64,000 nucleotides of DNA from Mycoplasmataceae bacterium (GTDB lineage: Bacteria > Bacillota_I > Bacilli_A > Mycoplasmatales > Mycoplasmoidaceae), in assembly GCA_016288695.1 (NCBI GenBank), contig JAEELD010000009.1:79234-143233 (forward strand), given 5' to 3'. The notes beneath the pieces were generated by a model. The model was not told where the DNA came from and searched no databases. It was given only the letters and a program-made list of their open reading frames with translations. Both the position numbers and the translations under genes were made by a program. Numbering within the stretch: the stretch's first letter is position 1; every line of letters begins with the position of its first letter. Below are positions 34,339-44,863 of the stretch, in pieces.

Positions 34339-35457
34339 TTATTGTTTAATTGGTAAAAGTAAAAATTTATATTTTTTATTTCTTTCTGAAGTGAAGCATA
34401 TTTGTCTGTCATTTGAAATAAAATTAAAAATTATTTCTTCATCTGGGAAAATTTTTACCATTTGATTTAAATATTTTAAATTCAAAATAAATTTTATTTG
34501 ATTAATATCATTGGAAAACTCAACAGGTATTTTTTCATTACTTATACCAAATTCGTTACTCTTTGCAATTAAATTAATTTGGTTTTTGTTTATTATTATT
34601 TCTAATTTAGGAGAATTATCAGACTGGGTTATAACTGATGATACATTTAATGAATTATTTAATAAATTCTTTTTAATTGAAAAATTATAAGGATATGTTT
34701 CTTCTAAAACTTTATAAACAGATGGGTATTCTCCTTCTAATAATTTACACATAAATAAATTATTATCATTATCTTTTATTAAAAGTTTTTTACCATTTGT
34801 ATAAAAAACATTTTCATTTTTTGAAATATCATTAATAACTTTTATAAATTTAATTGTTTTTACATCAATGATGATTTTGAAATTTTCACCAATATATTCA
34901 TCTTGGATATAACCTAAATAATAAGAATTTGTAGCAATAGCTTCTATTTTATTTTTTAAACGAGTTGAATCTATTAATACACCATTTAAAATATTGTTTG
35001 TGATGTTGTTAGAAAAGGTGAAAAAAGAAATTTTTTCTGATAAGTTGTTTATAAAATTTTTATTTAATTTTATATTTACTCAATCTTTATATTCAAAATC
35101 TAATTTTGAGAATAAATCTGAATTTAATAAATTAAGTTGTGAAGTGAAGTCATTAGTTTTTATAGAAAGAATTGAATTATCAATAATTTCAAATAAAATT
35201 AAATCATTATTTAAATTATTAACTATATCTATTAAAATTTTTCCTTTTATTAAAAATATACCTTCTGAGTAAATTTTAACTTGATTGATTTTTATTAAAC
35301 TTGCAAAATTGTTGTTATAGTTTGAAATTGAAATTTCATTTTCTTTAACATCAAACAATAAACTATTAAATGATTGATTTAAATCATCATTTAATAACGT
35401 TTTATTTGTTAATAGTAGTGCTTTAGTTAATATATTTTTTTTAATTTCAAATTTCAT
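34339..35457 (-). CDS. dnaN: DNA polymerase III beta sliding clamp
   Basis: Ring-shaped processivity clamp. 372 residues with UGA Trp read through near 35078. Three clamp domains are inferred from length and repeats; the start MKFEIKKNILTKALLLTNK and the end ending in a LLLPIKQ (the canonical clamp ending is PM(R/K)) are recognisable, and LLEGEYPSVYKVLEETYP is the conserved third-domain strand. Sequence is very Lys/Asn rich and diverged. Downstream of dnaA on the same strand, the classic order. Confidence 0.94.
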
Positions 35458-35534
35458 GTTGCTAATATTGTTTGATATTTATATTTATTTTTATTTATTT
35501 TATATTATTAATATAGTTGTTGGAATGTTGAAAA
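35458..35534. other. dnaA-dnaN intergenic spacer
   Basis: 77 bases of almost pure A+T. A candidate origin position in Mollicutes, but I see no match to the DnaA box TTATCCACA on either strand. Confidence 0.4.
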
Positions 35535-36899
35535 CTACAAATTTTTATATATTTTTTCAATATATTCTTTTAATTTTTCATCCTTTAATATTAAAGATTC
35601 AATTTTGTTAATAGATTCTATAACAGTTGAATGGTTTCTATTTCCAAAATATTTCCCAATTTTTTCATAAGGCATATCAAATCTTTTTCTAAATATATAC
35701 ATACAAACATGTCTTGCATTAGATATATTTTTCTTTCTTGATTTTGATTTGATCATTTTTAGTTCTACACCATAAGTTAAACAAACATTTTCTATCACAA
35801 CATTCGGATTTATTTCATAAATTTCATTATTCTCTTCATTTTCATTTTGCAAAATTTGTTTAACATTTTCTAAAGAGACAAAGTTGTTTGAAAAATGATT
35901 AATATTCAAATAAAATGAAATTTTAAAAATTAATCCTTCTAACTTTCTTATATCCTCATTACATCTTCTTGATATATATAACATAGCTTCTTTTTGGAAT
36001 GTGTAATTTAGATTATATTCAGATAGTTTTTTACACAAAATTTTATAAATATTTTCAACAGAAGGTTTGCGTATTTCTAAGTTTAAGCCTAAATATAATC
36101 TTGAAATCACATATTGGTCGAACCCTACAAGATTATTTGGTGAAGTATTGCATGTAATAACAATCATTTTATTGTTTTTCATTAAGTGATTAAAAATGCT
36201 AAAAAATATTTCAATAATTTTTGTTTTTTTAGATAAGAACTGAAAATCATCAAATAAAAATAAATCAACATTTTCATATTTTTTTTTAATTGATTCTAAT
36301 TGGTTGTTTTTATTAATGATGGAATCATATATTTCTCTAATAAATTCATCAGAATCTACATATAATATTTTTTTGTTTTTGTTGATTTTAAACATTTCCA
36401 CACCAACCGCATTTAACAGGTGCGTTTTGCCTAAACCTACTCCTCCACTAATGAAAAAAAAATTAGAAGTAACATTGTTTTTTGTTAATGAATCAAGAGC
36501 TAAAAATGCTTCTTTATTAAATTCATCAACAACAAAATTATCAAAATTTTTGTTTTCTTTAATATTAGTCTTATTTAATGAAAAAATTTCATCTGTGTTT
36601 TCTTTTTTAATTTTTTCTTTTACATCATCCTCAGCTATTAATGAAACTTTAATTAAACTATTAAATGTATTATTTATTTCATCTGCAATTATTTTCAGAT
36701 AATTTGTTTCAACAACATTTTTTATAAATTTGTTTTTTACAGTGATAATTAGTGTTTCATTATCAATAGAATAAATATCCATTGGTTTAATAAAGTTATT
36801 AAAATTTTCTGTATTTTTTATTTTTTTCTCTATATTTTTTTTAATCTCAGAAAATTTGTTTTTTATTAGTTGAATATTAATTTTCTCTGTTGTACTCAT
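35535..36899 (-). CDS. dnaA: chromosomal replication initiator DnaA
   Basis: AAA+ initiator that binds and melts the origin. 454 residues, no UGA. Domain I about 1-90, linker, AAA+ domain from about 130 with Walker A GGVGLGKTHLLNA, Walker B VDLFLFDDFQFLSK and sensor motif VITCNTSPNNL, and domain IV with the DnaA signature SNARHVCMYIFRKRF and FGNRNHSTVIESINKI that contacts the DnaA box. Divergent from rpmH across 78 bases; no Shine-Dalgarno. Confidence 0.97.
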   Translation of the reverse strand: MSTTEKINIQLIKNKFSEIKKNIEKKIKNTENFNNFIKPMDIYSIDNETLIITVKNKFIKNVVETNYLKIIADEINNTFNSLIKVSLIAEDDVKEKIKKENTDEIFSLNKTNIKENKNFDNFVVDEFNKEAFLALDSLTKNNVTSNFFFISGGVGLGKTHLLNAVGVEMFKINKNKKILYVDSDEFIREIYDSIINKNNQLESIKKKYENVDLFLFDDFQFLSKKTKIIEIFFSIFNHLMKNNKMIVITCNTSPNNLVGFDQYVISRLYLGLNLEIRKPSVENIYKILCKKLSEYNLNYTFQKEAMLYISRRCNEDIRKLEGLIFKISFYLNINHFSNNFVSLENVKQILQNENEENNEIYEINPNVVIENVCLTYGVELKMIKSKSRKKNISNARHVCMYIFRKRFDMPYEKIGKYFGNRNHSTVIESINKIESLILKDEKLKEYIEKIYKNL

Positions 36900-36977
36900 T
36901 TGTTGAAGTTTAAAAGAATTTTTGGAAGTAGTTTTATTATGTTTTTATATAATACACAAAATAAATGAAATTTTATT
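36900..36977. promoter_or_regulatory. dnaA-rpmH divergent spacer
   Basis: 78 bases of AT-rich DNA. TATAAT at 36948-36953, 25 bases before the rpmH ATG, is a plausible -10 for the rpmH-rnpA-yidC transcript; no convincing -35 and no consensus DnaA box are visible. Confidence 0.4.
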
Positions 36978-37124
36978 ATGAAACGAACTTTTCAGCGAAA
37001 TAAAAGAAAACGTGCTAAAGTATCAGGTTTTAGAAAACGAAATTCAACTTCAAAAAGTCGTAAAATATTAAAAGCTAGACGTTTAAAAGGCAGAAGAAAA
37101 TTGTCAACTTCTGATGAAAATTAG
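36978..37124 (+). CDS. rpmH: 50S ribosomal protein L34
   Basis: Small ribosomal protein of 48 residues, too short for many gene finders. Begins [19 protein letters not shown], the L34 signature, and continues with the basic [17 protein letters not shown] core. It is next to dnaA on the other strand and overlaps rnpA by 11 bases, the conserved bacterial arrangement. Confidence 0.96.
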   Translation: MKRTFQRNKRKRAKVSGFRKRNSTSKSRKILKARRLKGRRKLSTSDEN

Positions 37125-37443
37125 AAATTTTGCAACTCTTAATAAAAATGATAATGTGAAGCTTTTATTAAACAATTCTAAGTCTAAATTTGATAATATT
37201 TTCATACTTAGATATTCTTATTTAAATTCAAATAAATTTAAATATTTGATTTCAGTAAGTAAGAAATTTTTTAAAAAAGCTACAACAAGAAATAAGATTA
37301 AAAGGCAAATTAGAACATTTATTAGAAGATTAAACATAACAAAAAAAGTAAATTTAATAATAATAGTAAAGAAAAATTATGATTGTAAGAAATATTCTTC
37401 TAATTTTGAATCTTTTTCTATCTTATTTAATAAAATAAATTAA
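37114..37443 (+). CDS. rnpA: ribonuclease P protein component
   Basis: Protein subunit of RNase P, which matures tRNA 5' ends. 109 residues. The RNR-like signature is seen as [19 protein letters not shown] (about residues 55-73), preceded by [10 protein letters not shown] and followed by the hydrophobic strand [11 protein letters not shown]. It overlaps rpmH and precedes yidC. Confidence 0.95.
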   Translation: MKIRNFATLNKNDNVKLLLNNSKSKFDNIFILRYSYLNSNKFKYLISVSKKFFKKATTRNKIKRQIRTFIRRLNITKKVNLIIIVKKNYDCKKYSSNFESFSILFNKIN

Positions 37444-37470
37444 CTAAATAAAACAAATTATTTGATAACA

Positions 37471-38613
37471 ATGAGTCAAAAACCTGCTTTTACTTATAAT
37501 TCATTAAAAAAAACTCATAACGATAATGTGGTCTCTAGTCCATTTTGAGTTGATCCAAAATCTAAGACTTCTTTTGTTAAACAAGTGTTTAAAATAGTTT
37601 GGAAATGGACAAAAATATTAATTCTAATTTTCTTTTTTGCTATTGGTTTATGAGGATGTTTTCAATCATCATTTGATCCAACTGTAGCATCTTCTACTGA
37701 AATAGGTTCAGGTTTGGAATTTGGGTTTTTATTTGGTACAACTGGTAATTATATATATGACTTATCATCAAGTTCTACACAACAATTTCATTCATTTACT
37801 TCATGAACACTTGATTATGGGTTGTTTTATGCATTGTTTGTCTATCCTGGCGCATTGATTTGTATGAATATTTGTTGGGGGTTACATGATTTTTGGGGAG
37901 GTTTAGGTGCTTTATTAAGTTTATTAACTTTAATTGTTATAATTCGTGCTTTAACATTAGCAGCAACGATTAAATCTACTATTCAAAATGAGAGAATGTC
38001 TGAATTAAGTGGCAAGATTTCTGAAATAAATGCAAAATATAAAAATCTAAATGACATGACTTCAAGGCAACTTAAACAGCAAGAGATAATGAATTTGTAT
38101 AAAAAACACAATGTTCATCCATTTTCAGCCTTTGAGCAAATGTTTTTAACATTGCCAATCTTTTTAATTATTTATAGGGTTGTGACAATATTAAGACCAA
38201 TGAAAGCAACTGTTTTATTTAATTTATGAAATTTTTCATTGGTTCCAATGAATCAAATTTTTGGCAATTTTCTTAATAATGGTTGAACATATATATTCTT
38301 TTTGTTAATAATATTACCTACACAATTTTTATCATCATGGTTGCCTCAGTATTGGGCAAAATTACGTAATCGTAGAAATGCAATAGCAAGCTCTGAAAAA
38401 GGACAAAAAGAAGGAAAAAAGAAAAAATTAATTCAGTATGCTTTTACTGGGCTGATGTCATTAATAGCAATTTTTACACCTTGCGGCGTTGGTGTATATT
38501 GGTTTTTTAATGCAATAATGTCTATTTTGCAATCATATGTAATGCATAGGATTATCATTAACCAGCATAAAAGAAAATTTAAATATAAATTCAACAATTT
38601 AGAATTTAATTAA
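37471..38613 (+). CDS. yidC: YidC/Oxa1 membrane protein insertase
   Basis: Inserts and folds membrane proteins with or without SecYEG. 380 residues, several UGA Trp. An N-terminal helix ends with a lipobox-like LWGC near residue 65, suggesting a lipid-anchored signal as in other Gram-positive YidCs. The conserved core has the hydrophilic-groove Arg in LIVIIRALTL, a charged coiled-coil hairpin (RMSELSGKISEINAKYK), and the helices around FEQMFLTLPIFLIIYR, then a basic C-terminus. Shares the rpmH-rnpA transcript. Confidence 0.95.
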
Positions 38614-38618
38614 GTTTA

Positions 38619-39428
38619 ATGGATATATCTAATACTTTAAAATATGTTAAGCAAAACAATTTTCATTTTTCTAAAAAATATGGTCAAAATTTTTTAGTTG
38701 ATGATGGAATTGCATCAAAAATTATAACTGAAGTAAAAAAAAATAAGTTTGACTCAATAATTGAAATAGGTTCTGGTCTTGGCGCATTAACCGAACGCTT
38801 ATTAGAGTTCAAACAAGCTATTTTTGGTATTGAGTTTGATAAGAGGTTATTTTCTTTTTTAAACAAGAAATTTTCAAATAATTCAAACCTTATGTTAATT
38901 AATGACGATGCATTGGATGTCGATTTTGAAAATATTGCAAAAAAATTTAAAGATACTATTATAGTTGCTAATTTACCCTATTCAATTACTACCCCTTTCA
39001 TTATTAAGTTTTTAAACACTAAATCTATAAAGAAAATGATTTGTATGCTTCAAAAAGAGTTTGTTGAGAAAATATTGAATTTTAAATGCCAAAAAAAACA
39101 TGGAGCATTTAGTGCATTAATTAATTATTATGCCACATGCACTAAATTATTTAATGTTTCAAAAATGTCATTTTATCCAGTTCCTAAAGTTGATTCTACT
39201 TTTATTGATATAACAAAAAACAACAAGTTATTTGATGTGAATTTTTTTAAATTTTTAAGAAGAGTATTTCAAAATAAGAGAAAAAATTTATCCAACAATT
39301 TAAGATCTTTCTTATCTAAAGAATCAATAAATCATTTATATGAAAAATTCAACTTCTCTCCAAATTTAAGAGTGGAGGAATTAGATAACGATGTTTTATA
39401 CGAGATGTATAAGCATTTCAACCCATAA
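38619..39428 (+). CDS. rsmA: 16S rRNA dimethyladenosine transferase
   Basis: Dimethylates A1518 and A1519 of 16S rRNA during late 30S assembly (KsgA). 269 residues. KKYGQNFLVDD start motif, SAM motif IEIGSGLGALTERL, acidic loop IEFDKRLFSFL, catalytic ANLPYSITTPFIIKFL and the C-terminal substrate region with PVPKVDSTFI. Begins 5 bases after yidC and is followed 2 bases later by ispE. Confidence 0.96.
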   Translation: MDISNTLKYVKQNNFHFSKKYGQNFLVDDGIASKIITEVKKNKFDSIIEIGSGLGALTERLLEFKQAIFGIEFDKRLFSFLNKKFSNNSNLMLINDDALDVDFENIAKKFKDTIIVANLPYSITTPFIIKFLNTKSIKKMICMLQKEFVEKILNFKCQKKHGAFSALINYYATCTKLFNVSKMSFYPVPKVDSTFIDITKNNKLFDVNFFKFLRRVFQNKRKNLSNNLRSFLSKESINHLYEKFNFSPNLRVEELDNDVLYEMYKHFNP

Positions 39429-39430
39429 AT

Positions 39431-40255
39431 ATGTTTTTTTTGAAATCATATTCCAAAATAAATTTACTTCTTAATGTTCATAGGAAACAAAATGATGAAC
39501 AAAAACATAAAATAGAATCTATTTTTTCATTGTATTATGGCTTGTATGACAAAATTAAAATAAGCAAGTCAAAAACATTAAAAATTTTGTATTTTGACAA
39601 ATATAAAAATGCATTAGAAATAAAAAATTGTATAGTAAAAAAAACAATTAATTGAATAAAGACGAATTTCCCAAATGTCAACCTTGTTTATACAATAACC
39701 ATAATTAAAAACATTCCAATAGGTAGTGGTTTAGGTGGCGGGGCATCCAATGCAGCAACCGTAATTAAATATATTTTGAAAAAAAACAGGATTAAATTGT
39801 CACCAGAAAATTTATTTGATATTGCTTTAAATTTAGGGAGCGATATACCATTTTTTTTATCTGGTCATAAATTTGCTTTAGTAAGAAATTACGGAGACTG
39901 CATTACTCCATTAAATAAAATTTTTGTTAAGTTTAAAATCTACCCAATAAATGTGTTATCATTATCCGAAAGAGTTTATAAAGAATTTGATAATAGCAAC
40001 AAACAAAATAGTCCTGATTTTAATAAATCATTTTATGAAATAATGACCAACAATATTAGTAGTGTAACATGTTATAATAATTTGCAAGAATCAGTTTTTA
40101 AATTATATCCTGATGTTAAAAAACATTATATGGAATTAGATAAGTTTAAAAATTATAAGATTATGGTAAATGGAGCAGGTTCATATTTGATACTTTTAAA
40201 AAGGCACACAAAACAATTTAACGAAAATGAAAAACCCAATTTACTTATGAAATAA
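39431..40255 (+). CDS. ispE: 4-diphosphocytidyl-2-C-methyl-D-erythritol kinase
   Basis: GHMP kinase of the MEP isoprenoid pathway. 274 residues with one UGA Trp. Visible: YSKINLLLNV at the N-terminus, the ATP loop IPIGSGLGGGASNAA, LGSDIPFFLSG with the catalytic Asp, and the C-terminal MVNGAGSYLILL. The rsmA-ispE adjacency is conserved in Firmicutes. Together with ispD and ispF nearby it shows that isoprenoid synthesis is at least partly retained. Confidence 0.93.
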
Positions 40256-41006
40256 ACCAAAAAAATATATAGGAACAATATTTTTTATTCATGGTTATTC
40301 TGGTAATTATTCATATTTCCATTTGGATAAGGAATTAGGGAAAATTTTTGAATTTTATGCCATAAATTTACCAGGGCATGGTGGGAATAAAATTCCACCG
40401 AATAACTCCGAAATGAAAAAAAAATTAAATTTTCATTTCATGAGTGATTATGTTATTAATTTCATGGTAGAGCATTCATTAAAAAATATTTATTTGATCG
40501 GTCATTCAATGGGTGGTTGTATAGCTTCTATTGTTGCAAGTAAAAGGCCTGATTTAATAAAAAAATTAATTCTTATTTCACCAATGAATTTTGCATGTAT
40601 TTATAAAGCATTTTGTTTTCTTTTTAATTTTTTTCCTAAAAATAATTCAGGGCATGAGAAATTGCTTTCTTTGGTATATAAAGACATTAACTCGAAGAAT
40701 AAATTATTTCTGTTGCCAGGGAAAGAAAATAATAGCAAACAAATGAACTATCTGGGCCACAAAATAATGATGTCCCCAAGATGATTTTTAATGATGCACA
40801 GTTATCAGAAAAAAATTACAACACCAACATTATTATGTCTAGGCAGATATGACAAAATCATTCCATATAAAAAAACTATTAAAAATTTTTCTAAACATTT
40901 ATCAAATTTAACAATTGCTACTTTCTATAATTCTTCGCATATGTGTTTCTTTGAGGAAGAAAAATTGTTCTTCCAGACACTAAAAAAATTTTTATTAGAT
41001 AATTAA
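40227..41006 (+). CDS. alpha/beta hydrolase
   Basis: Serine hydrolase of 259 residues, substrate unknown; possibly an esterase or lysophospholipase. The frame needs UGA Trp at two points and begins at ATG 40227, overlapping ispE by 29 bases. Fold markers: IFFIHGYSGN oxyanion strand, NLPGHGGN, nucleophile elbow GHSMGGC, catalytic acid in GRYDKIIP and catalytic His in NSSHMCF. No signal peptide. It converges on ispD with a 12-base overlap. Confidence 0.88.
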
Positions 41007-41636
41007 TTTTTTTGCAAATTTAAGATCTGTTTTAGTTGTAATCTTAAAGTTTTCTAATTCCCCTATTACAAAATTTTCTTTTTTTAAATTAAATCCAATT
41101 GATGAAAAGAAATCTGTACCTTGGTTAGATTTTGTTTTTTTTCACATTTTGAATTTAAAAGCTTGAGGGGTTTGCACAGCAAATAAATATTTTCTATCTA
41201 TGTAGTTGCATGTATTTTTTATTTTAATAATCGAGTCATGCACTGGGATTATAGCACTCGCGGCATTATATTTTTTTGCTACATTTACTACTTTTTTTAT
41301 TAAACTTGCAGAAACAAAAGGTCTGTCTCCATCTAGTGTTACTACAACATCATCCTTTTTGATATTCTTTTTAATTTTATTCAAACAGATGTCGATTGAT
41401 TCCTGTCTATTTTTTTCACTTCCTATAACAACATCATACAGTTTGCTAGTGGTGAATGCGTTTTTATGTTTTTTATTTATAACAATGATTATTTTGTCTA
41501 AAAAATTGCATTTTTTGCATGTGTCTAAAACATGCATGAACATCGGCTTTTTATTTATTAATTCATTAATTTTCTTTCCATGTATTTTGCTGAATCTAGT
41601 ATTTTTACCAGCAAGTAAAATTATGCATCAAGTCAT
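40995..41636 (-). CDS. ispD: 2-C-methyl-D-erythritol 4-phosphate cytidylyltransferase
   Basis: Third MEP-pathway enzyme, making CDP-ME. 213 residues with UGA Trp near both ends. The nucleotide-binding start is LLAGKNTRFSKIHGKKI, followed by KNRQESI, the DGDRPFVS metal/substrate loop and VQTPQAFKF, a strong family hallmark. It starts one base after folD's stop and its 3' end overlaps the hydrolase. Confidence 0.9.
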
Positions 41637-41637
41637 T

Positions 41638-42498
41638 TTATTTTATGTTCTTTTGAATTTTTGTTAAGTATATTAAATTTTTTAATAGCATAGTTACAGT
41701 CAATGGGCCCACACCACCAGGCACAGGTGTTATATGTATATCCATATTTATAAGACTATCAGAATCTACATCTCCACAAATTTTATTGTTTTCATCTCTA
41801 TTTATTCCCACATCAACTATAACTGCTCCATCCTTAACATGTTCTTTTTTTAAAAATTTTGGTTTTCCTACAGCAACAACAATAATGTCAGCAGATTTAG
41901 TTAATGATTGCAGATTTTTAGATTTAGAATGACAAATAGTAACAGTAGAATTTTCTAAAAGAAATAAAGCAGCAAGTGGTTTTCCCACTATGTTACTACG
42001 GCTAATAATAACTACATGCTTTCCTAAAAGTTCAATATTTGACTTTTTTAAAATTTCAATAATTCCAGCAGGAGTACAGCTTTTTATTACTAGTGAGTCA
42101 TTTTTGGCAGTTCATAATTTTCCTATATTTTCAAAAGTGAAACAGTCAACATCTTTTTTAGGATTAACTCTATTAACAAGTTGTTTTGCATTAATTTGTT
42201 TAGGTAAAGGTAATTGGATTAAAATACCATTTATATCTGAGTTTTTGTTCAATTCATCAATTTTTAATTGTATTGTTTCAATTTGTACATTTTCATCAAA
42301 ATGGAATAATAAAGTTTTAGTATTTAGTTCTTTACTTAAATTGATTTTATTTCTGATATAGATATTACTTGCATTATTATTTCCAATTTGAATAATTGCT
42401 AATGTTGGAACAACATTATGTTTTTTTAGCATTTTGATTTCTTCAATCAGTTGCTCTTTTATTTTTTCTTTAATAGCTAAACAATTTATTATTTTCAT
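41638..42498 (-). CDS. folD: methylenetetrahydrofolate dehydrogenase/cyclohydrolase
   Basis: Bifunctional enzyme producing 10-formyl-THF for fMet-tRNA formylation and purines. 286 residues, one UGA Trp. Catalytic SNIYIRNKI (Tyr, Lys), GILIQLPLPKQI, DVDCFT, the Rossmann segment VVIISRSNIVGKPLAALFL and the C-terminal TPVPGGVGPLTVTMLL. Same strand as ispD and directly upstream of it, divergent from ispF. Confidence 0.95.
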
Positions 42499-42531
42499 AT
42501 TTTTATAATAGTAATATTAATTGTCATATTT

Positions 42532-42981
42532 ATGTTTTTTATTGGTCATGGTATAGATCAACATAAGTTAGTAAAGAGAAAAAAAATAATAGTTATTGGA
42601 GGCTATAAAATGCAATCAGAATGGTCAATATTGGCGCATTCAGATGGTGATATTGTACTTCATTCTATTAGCAATGCAATACTTGGTGCTTTAGGGAAAG
42701 GAGATATTGGTGATTATTTTCCTGATAGTGATAAATTTAACAAGAATTTAGATTCGCAAAAAATTTTAAAAAAGGCATTAATGTTTCTTAAAAATAAAAA
42801 GATAGTTAATATTGATTTAACAATAATCTGTGAAGATATTTTTTTTGGGAATCATAAAAATAATATTAAAAAATCACTAGAAAAAATATTGCCATGCAAG
42901 CACATTAATGTTAAGTGTACACGATTCGAGAAAGCAACTCATATGATATGTTGTGAGTCAATTTTATTGATTCATAGTTAG
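42532..42981 (+). CDS. ispF: 2-C-methyl-D-erythritol 2,4-cyclodiphosphate synthase
   Basis: MEP-pathway zinc enzyme, 149 residues. Metal ligands are in HGIDQHKL and HSDGDIVLHSI; the substrate loop DIGDYFPDSD is canonical. The C-terminal part (KCTRFEKATHMICCESILL) is a bit diverged from the usual ending but of normal length. With ispD and ispE it forms a dispersed MEP set inside 3.6 kb. Confidence 0.94.
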   Translation: MFFIGHGIDQHKLVKRKKIIVIGGYKMQSEWSILAHSDGDIVLHSISNAILGALGKGDIGDYFPDSDKFNKNLDSQKILKKALMFLKNKKIVNIDLTIICEDIFFGNHKNNIKKSLEKILPCKHINVKCTRFEKATHMICCESILLIHS

Positions 42982-43075
42982 ACAAGATGCATCAATTTTA
43001 ATTTATTTGAGTGAATTAAGTTTAATTAATTGGGCACTTTAAACTATACTTCACTCATAGCTCTATTTTTTATAC

Positions 43076-43092
43076 TAGTCACATAGTGACTA
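43076..43092. promoter_or_regulatory. 17-bp palindrome upstream of methyltransferase
   Basis: TAGTCAC-ATA-GTGACTA is a perfect 7-bp inverted repeat, about 94 bases before the methyltransferase start and abutting a TATAAA (43091-43096). A further half-site TGTGAC lies at 43097-43102. It resembles an operator; the partner could be the methyltransferase's own N-terminal region. Confidence 0.5.
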
Positions 43093-43110
43093 TAAATGTG
43101 ACAAGTAATT

Positions 43111-43133
43111 AAATACAATTTTATTGTATTTTT
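43111..43133 (+). terminator. probable ispF terminator hairpin
   Basis: AAATACAA and TTGTATTT form an 8-bp stem with a 5-base loop followed by T residues, 130 bases after ispF. Its position downstream of the palindrome also allows a regulatory role in the methyltransferase leader. Confidence 0.5.
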
Positions 43134-43185
43134 GGTATATTAATAATTGTAATTATTCAGCAAATAATAATTAGATAGAGGAAAA

Positions 43186-44283
43186 ATGAGAAATGGACAT
43201 AATTTTAAGCATTTCACTGATAAAGATTTTTTAAATTTATTTTATTCATTGAGAAAAAAATATGGCATTGATTTCTTAGCAAATAAATTTAATTTAAACA
43301 ATAATACAATCGTTAGATGAGTAAACAATAACTCTATTCCATCGCAGTATTATTTAGATTTAATTTTATTAACAAATGACAGGAAGCAGGTATCTCAATA
43401 CATCAAATATATTTCAGCAAGAAATAAAGACCAATTTTACACAAAACCAGAAATAGCTAAAAAATGTTACAAAATCTTGCTGAAATTTTTAAAAGATAAT
43501 AACATTGACTCTAAAAAATATACTTTTATTGAACCAAGTGCTGGTTGTTGCAATTTTTTTGAATTGTTACCAAAAAAACGCAGAATCGGAATAGATATTG
43601 ACCCAAAAGGCAATAAAGAATTAATCAAACAGAACTTCTTGGAATATGTGATTCCAAATAAAAAAACAATATTAATTGGGAATCCTCCTTTTGGTTTAAG
43701 AGGGAATTTAGCTTTAAGATTTATTAATCATGCTGAAAAATGTGATTTTATTGCAATGATTTTACCACCGCTTTTTGAAAGCGATGGTAAAGGCACACCT
43801 AAAAATAGAGTTTTACATCATAAACTTGTTTTTTCAATAAAATTGCCATTGAATAGTTTCCAATATCCAGATGGTAAGAGCATTGATGTTGCAACGCTAT
43901 TTCAAATTTGAGCTAAAAAAGATTTTAATATCAAAACAATTGGTATGACATACAACACTGACAAAATTGTTAAGATTTATTCTCTTTCCAATGGACCAAC
44001 AAGCTCATCAAAAAGAAATGTTAAGATGATTGATGAATGCGATCTATATTTACCATCAACATGTTTTTCTGGTATGAAAGCATATAAATCATTTTTTGAT
44101 TTACCAAATAAACGCGGTTATGGAATAGTCATATTGGATAAAAAAAATAAGAGTAAAATTCTGCAAAAATTGAAAAGTACAGATTGATCTAATGATTATG
44201 CTTTTTTGTCAACAAACTCTGCTTTAAATCTAAGAACAAGTTTAATCAAAAAATGTGTCTATACTATTTCAAAACATTTGTAA
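43186..44283 (+). CDS. DNA adenine methyltransferase of a type II-like R-M system
   Basis: Predicted N6-adenine DNA methyltransferase, 365 residues with UGA Trp. SAM-binding motif I is seen as FIEPSAGCCNFFELLP, acidic motif II as RIGIDIDP, and catalytic motif IV as NPPFG. The first about 75 residues contain a helix-turn-helix-like stretch (NLNNNTIVRWVNN) that could act in DNA recognition or autoregulation. AGAGG Shine-Dalgarno 5 bases before ATG 43186. The endonuclease gene follows after 13 bases. Target sequence cannot be read from the protein. Confidence 0.85.
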
Positions 44284-44296
44284 AGGATAAATATTT

Positions 44297-44863
44297 ATGT
44301 GTAAAAATTTAAGTTTAGACGACCTATTTATACAACAAATTAAAAACACTAAACAGTCATGTAAAACACAAGATCCGTGATCACCTGATTGTAAATTTAT
44401 AGCTGTGCGTTCCCTTAGCATTGATGAGCGTGGTAGAAATGCACAAGAATTTTTGCAAAGTGTTTTTAAACTTGGCGGTTTTAGAACACAAGGTGATAAT
44501 GAAAAAACAGGAAATTGAGATATTAAGATAAATAATTGAAGAGTTGAAGTAAAATCAGCAACTATGGATAGAACTAGCAAATTTCAGCATGAATCAGTTC
44601 ATAAAACTAATGACTATGATTTTATATTTTTCTTAGATATTGCCCCAAATGAAATATATTTTTCTTGTTGCAAATATGTTAATATACCTTGAAATTTATT
44701 GCACGAACGAGGTAACGAATCCAAAAGAGATAAACGAACGACTGGTGCAGGATTTAAATGAGATTTTAAATATAATGAAAAAGATAAAAGATTACCATCT
44801 ACATATGGTTGTGTAAAGAAAGTTGAAGACATTATTTCAATATTTCAAAAATGTAATTCTTAA
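44297..44863 (+). CDS. putative type II restriction endonuclease
   Basis: A 188-residue protein (UGA Trp required several times) just downstream of the methyltransferase. A PD-(D/E)XK-like core is visible: GNWDIKINN followed by WRVEVKSATMD, giving the Asp and Glu-x-Lys spacing of many restriction enzymes. A clear AAGGA Shine-Dalgarno precedes ATG 44297. No other domain is recognised. Position, size and motif make a restriction enzyme the best guess; I cannot name a family. Its stop overlaps that of the convergent DUF262 gene by 4 bases. Confidence 0.65.
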
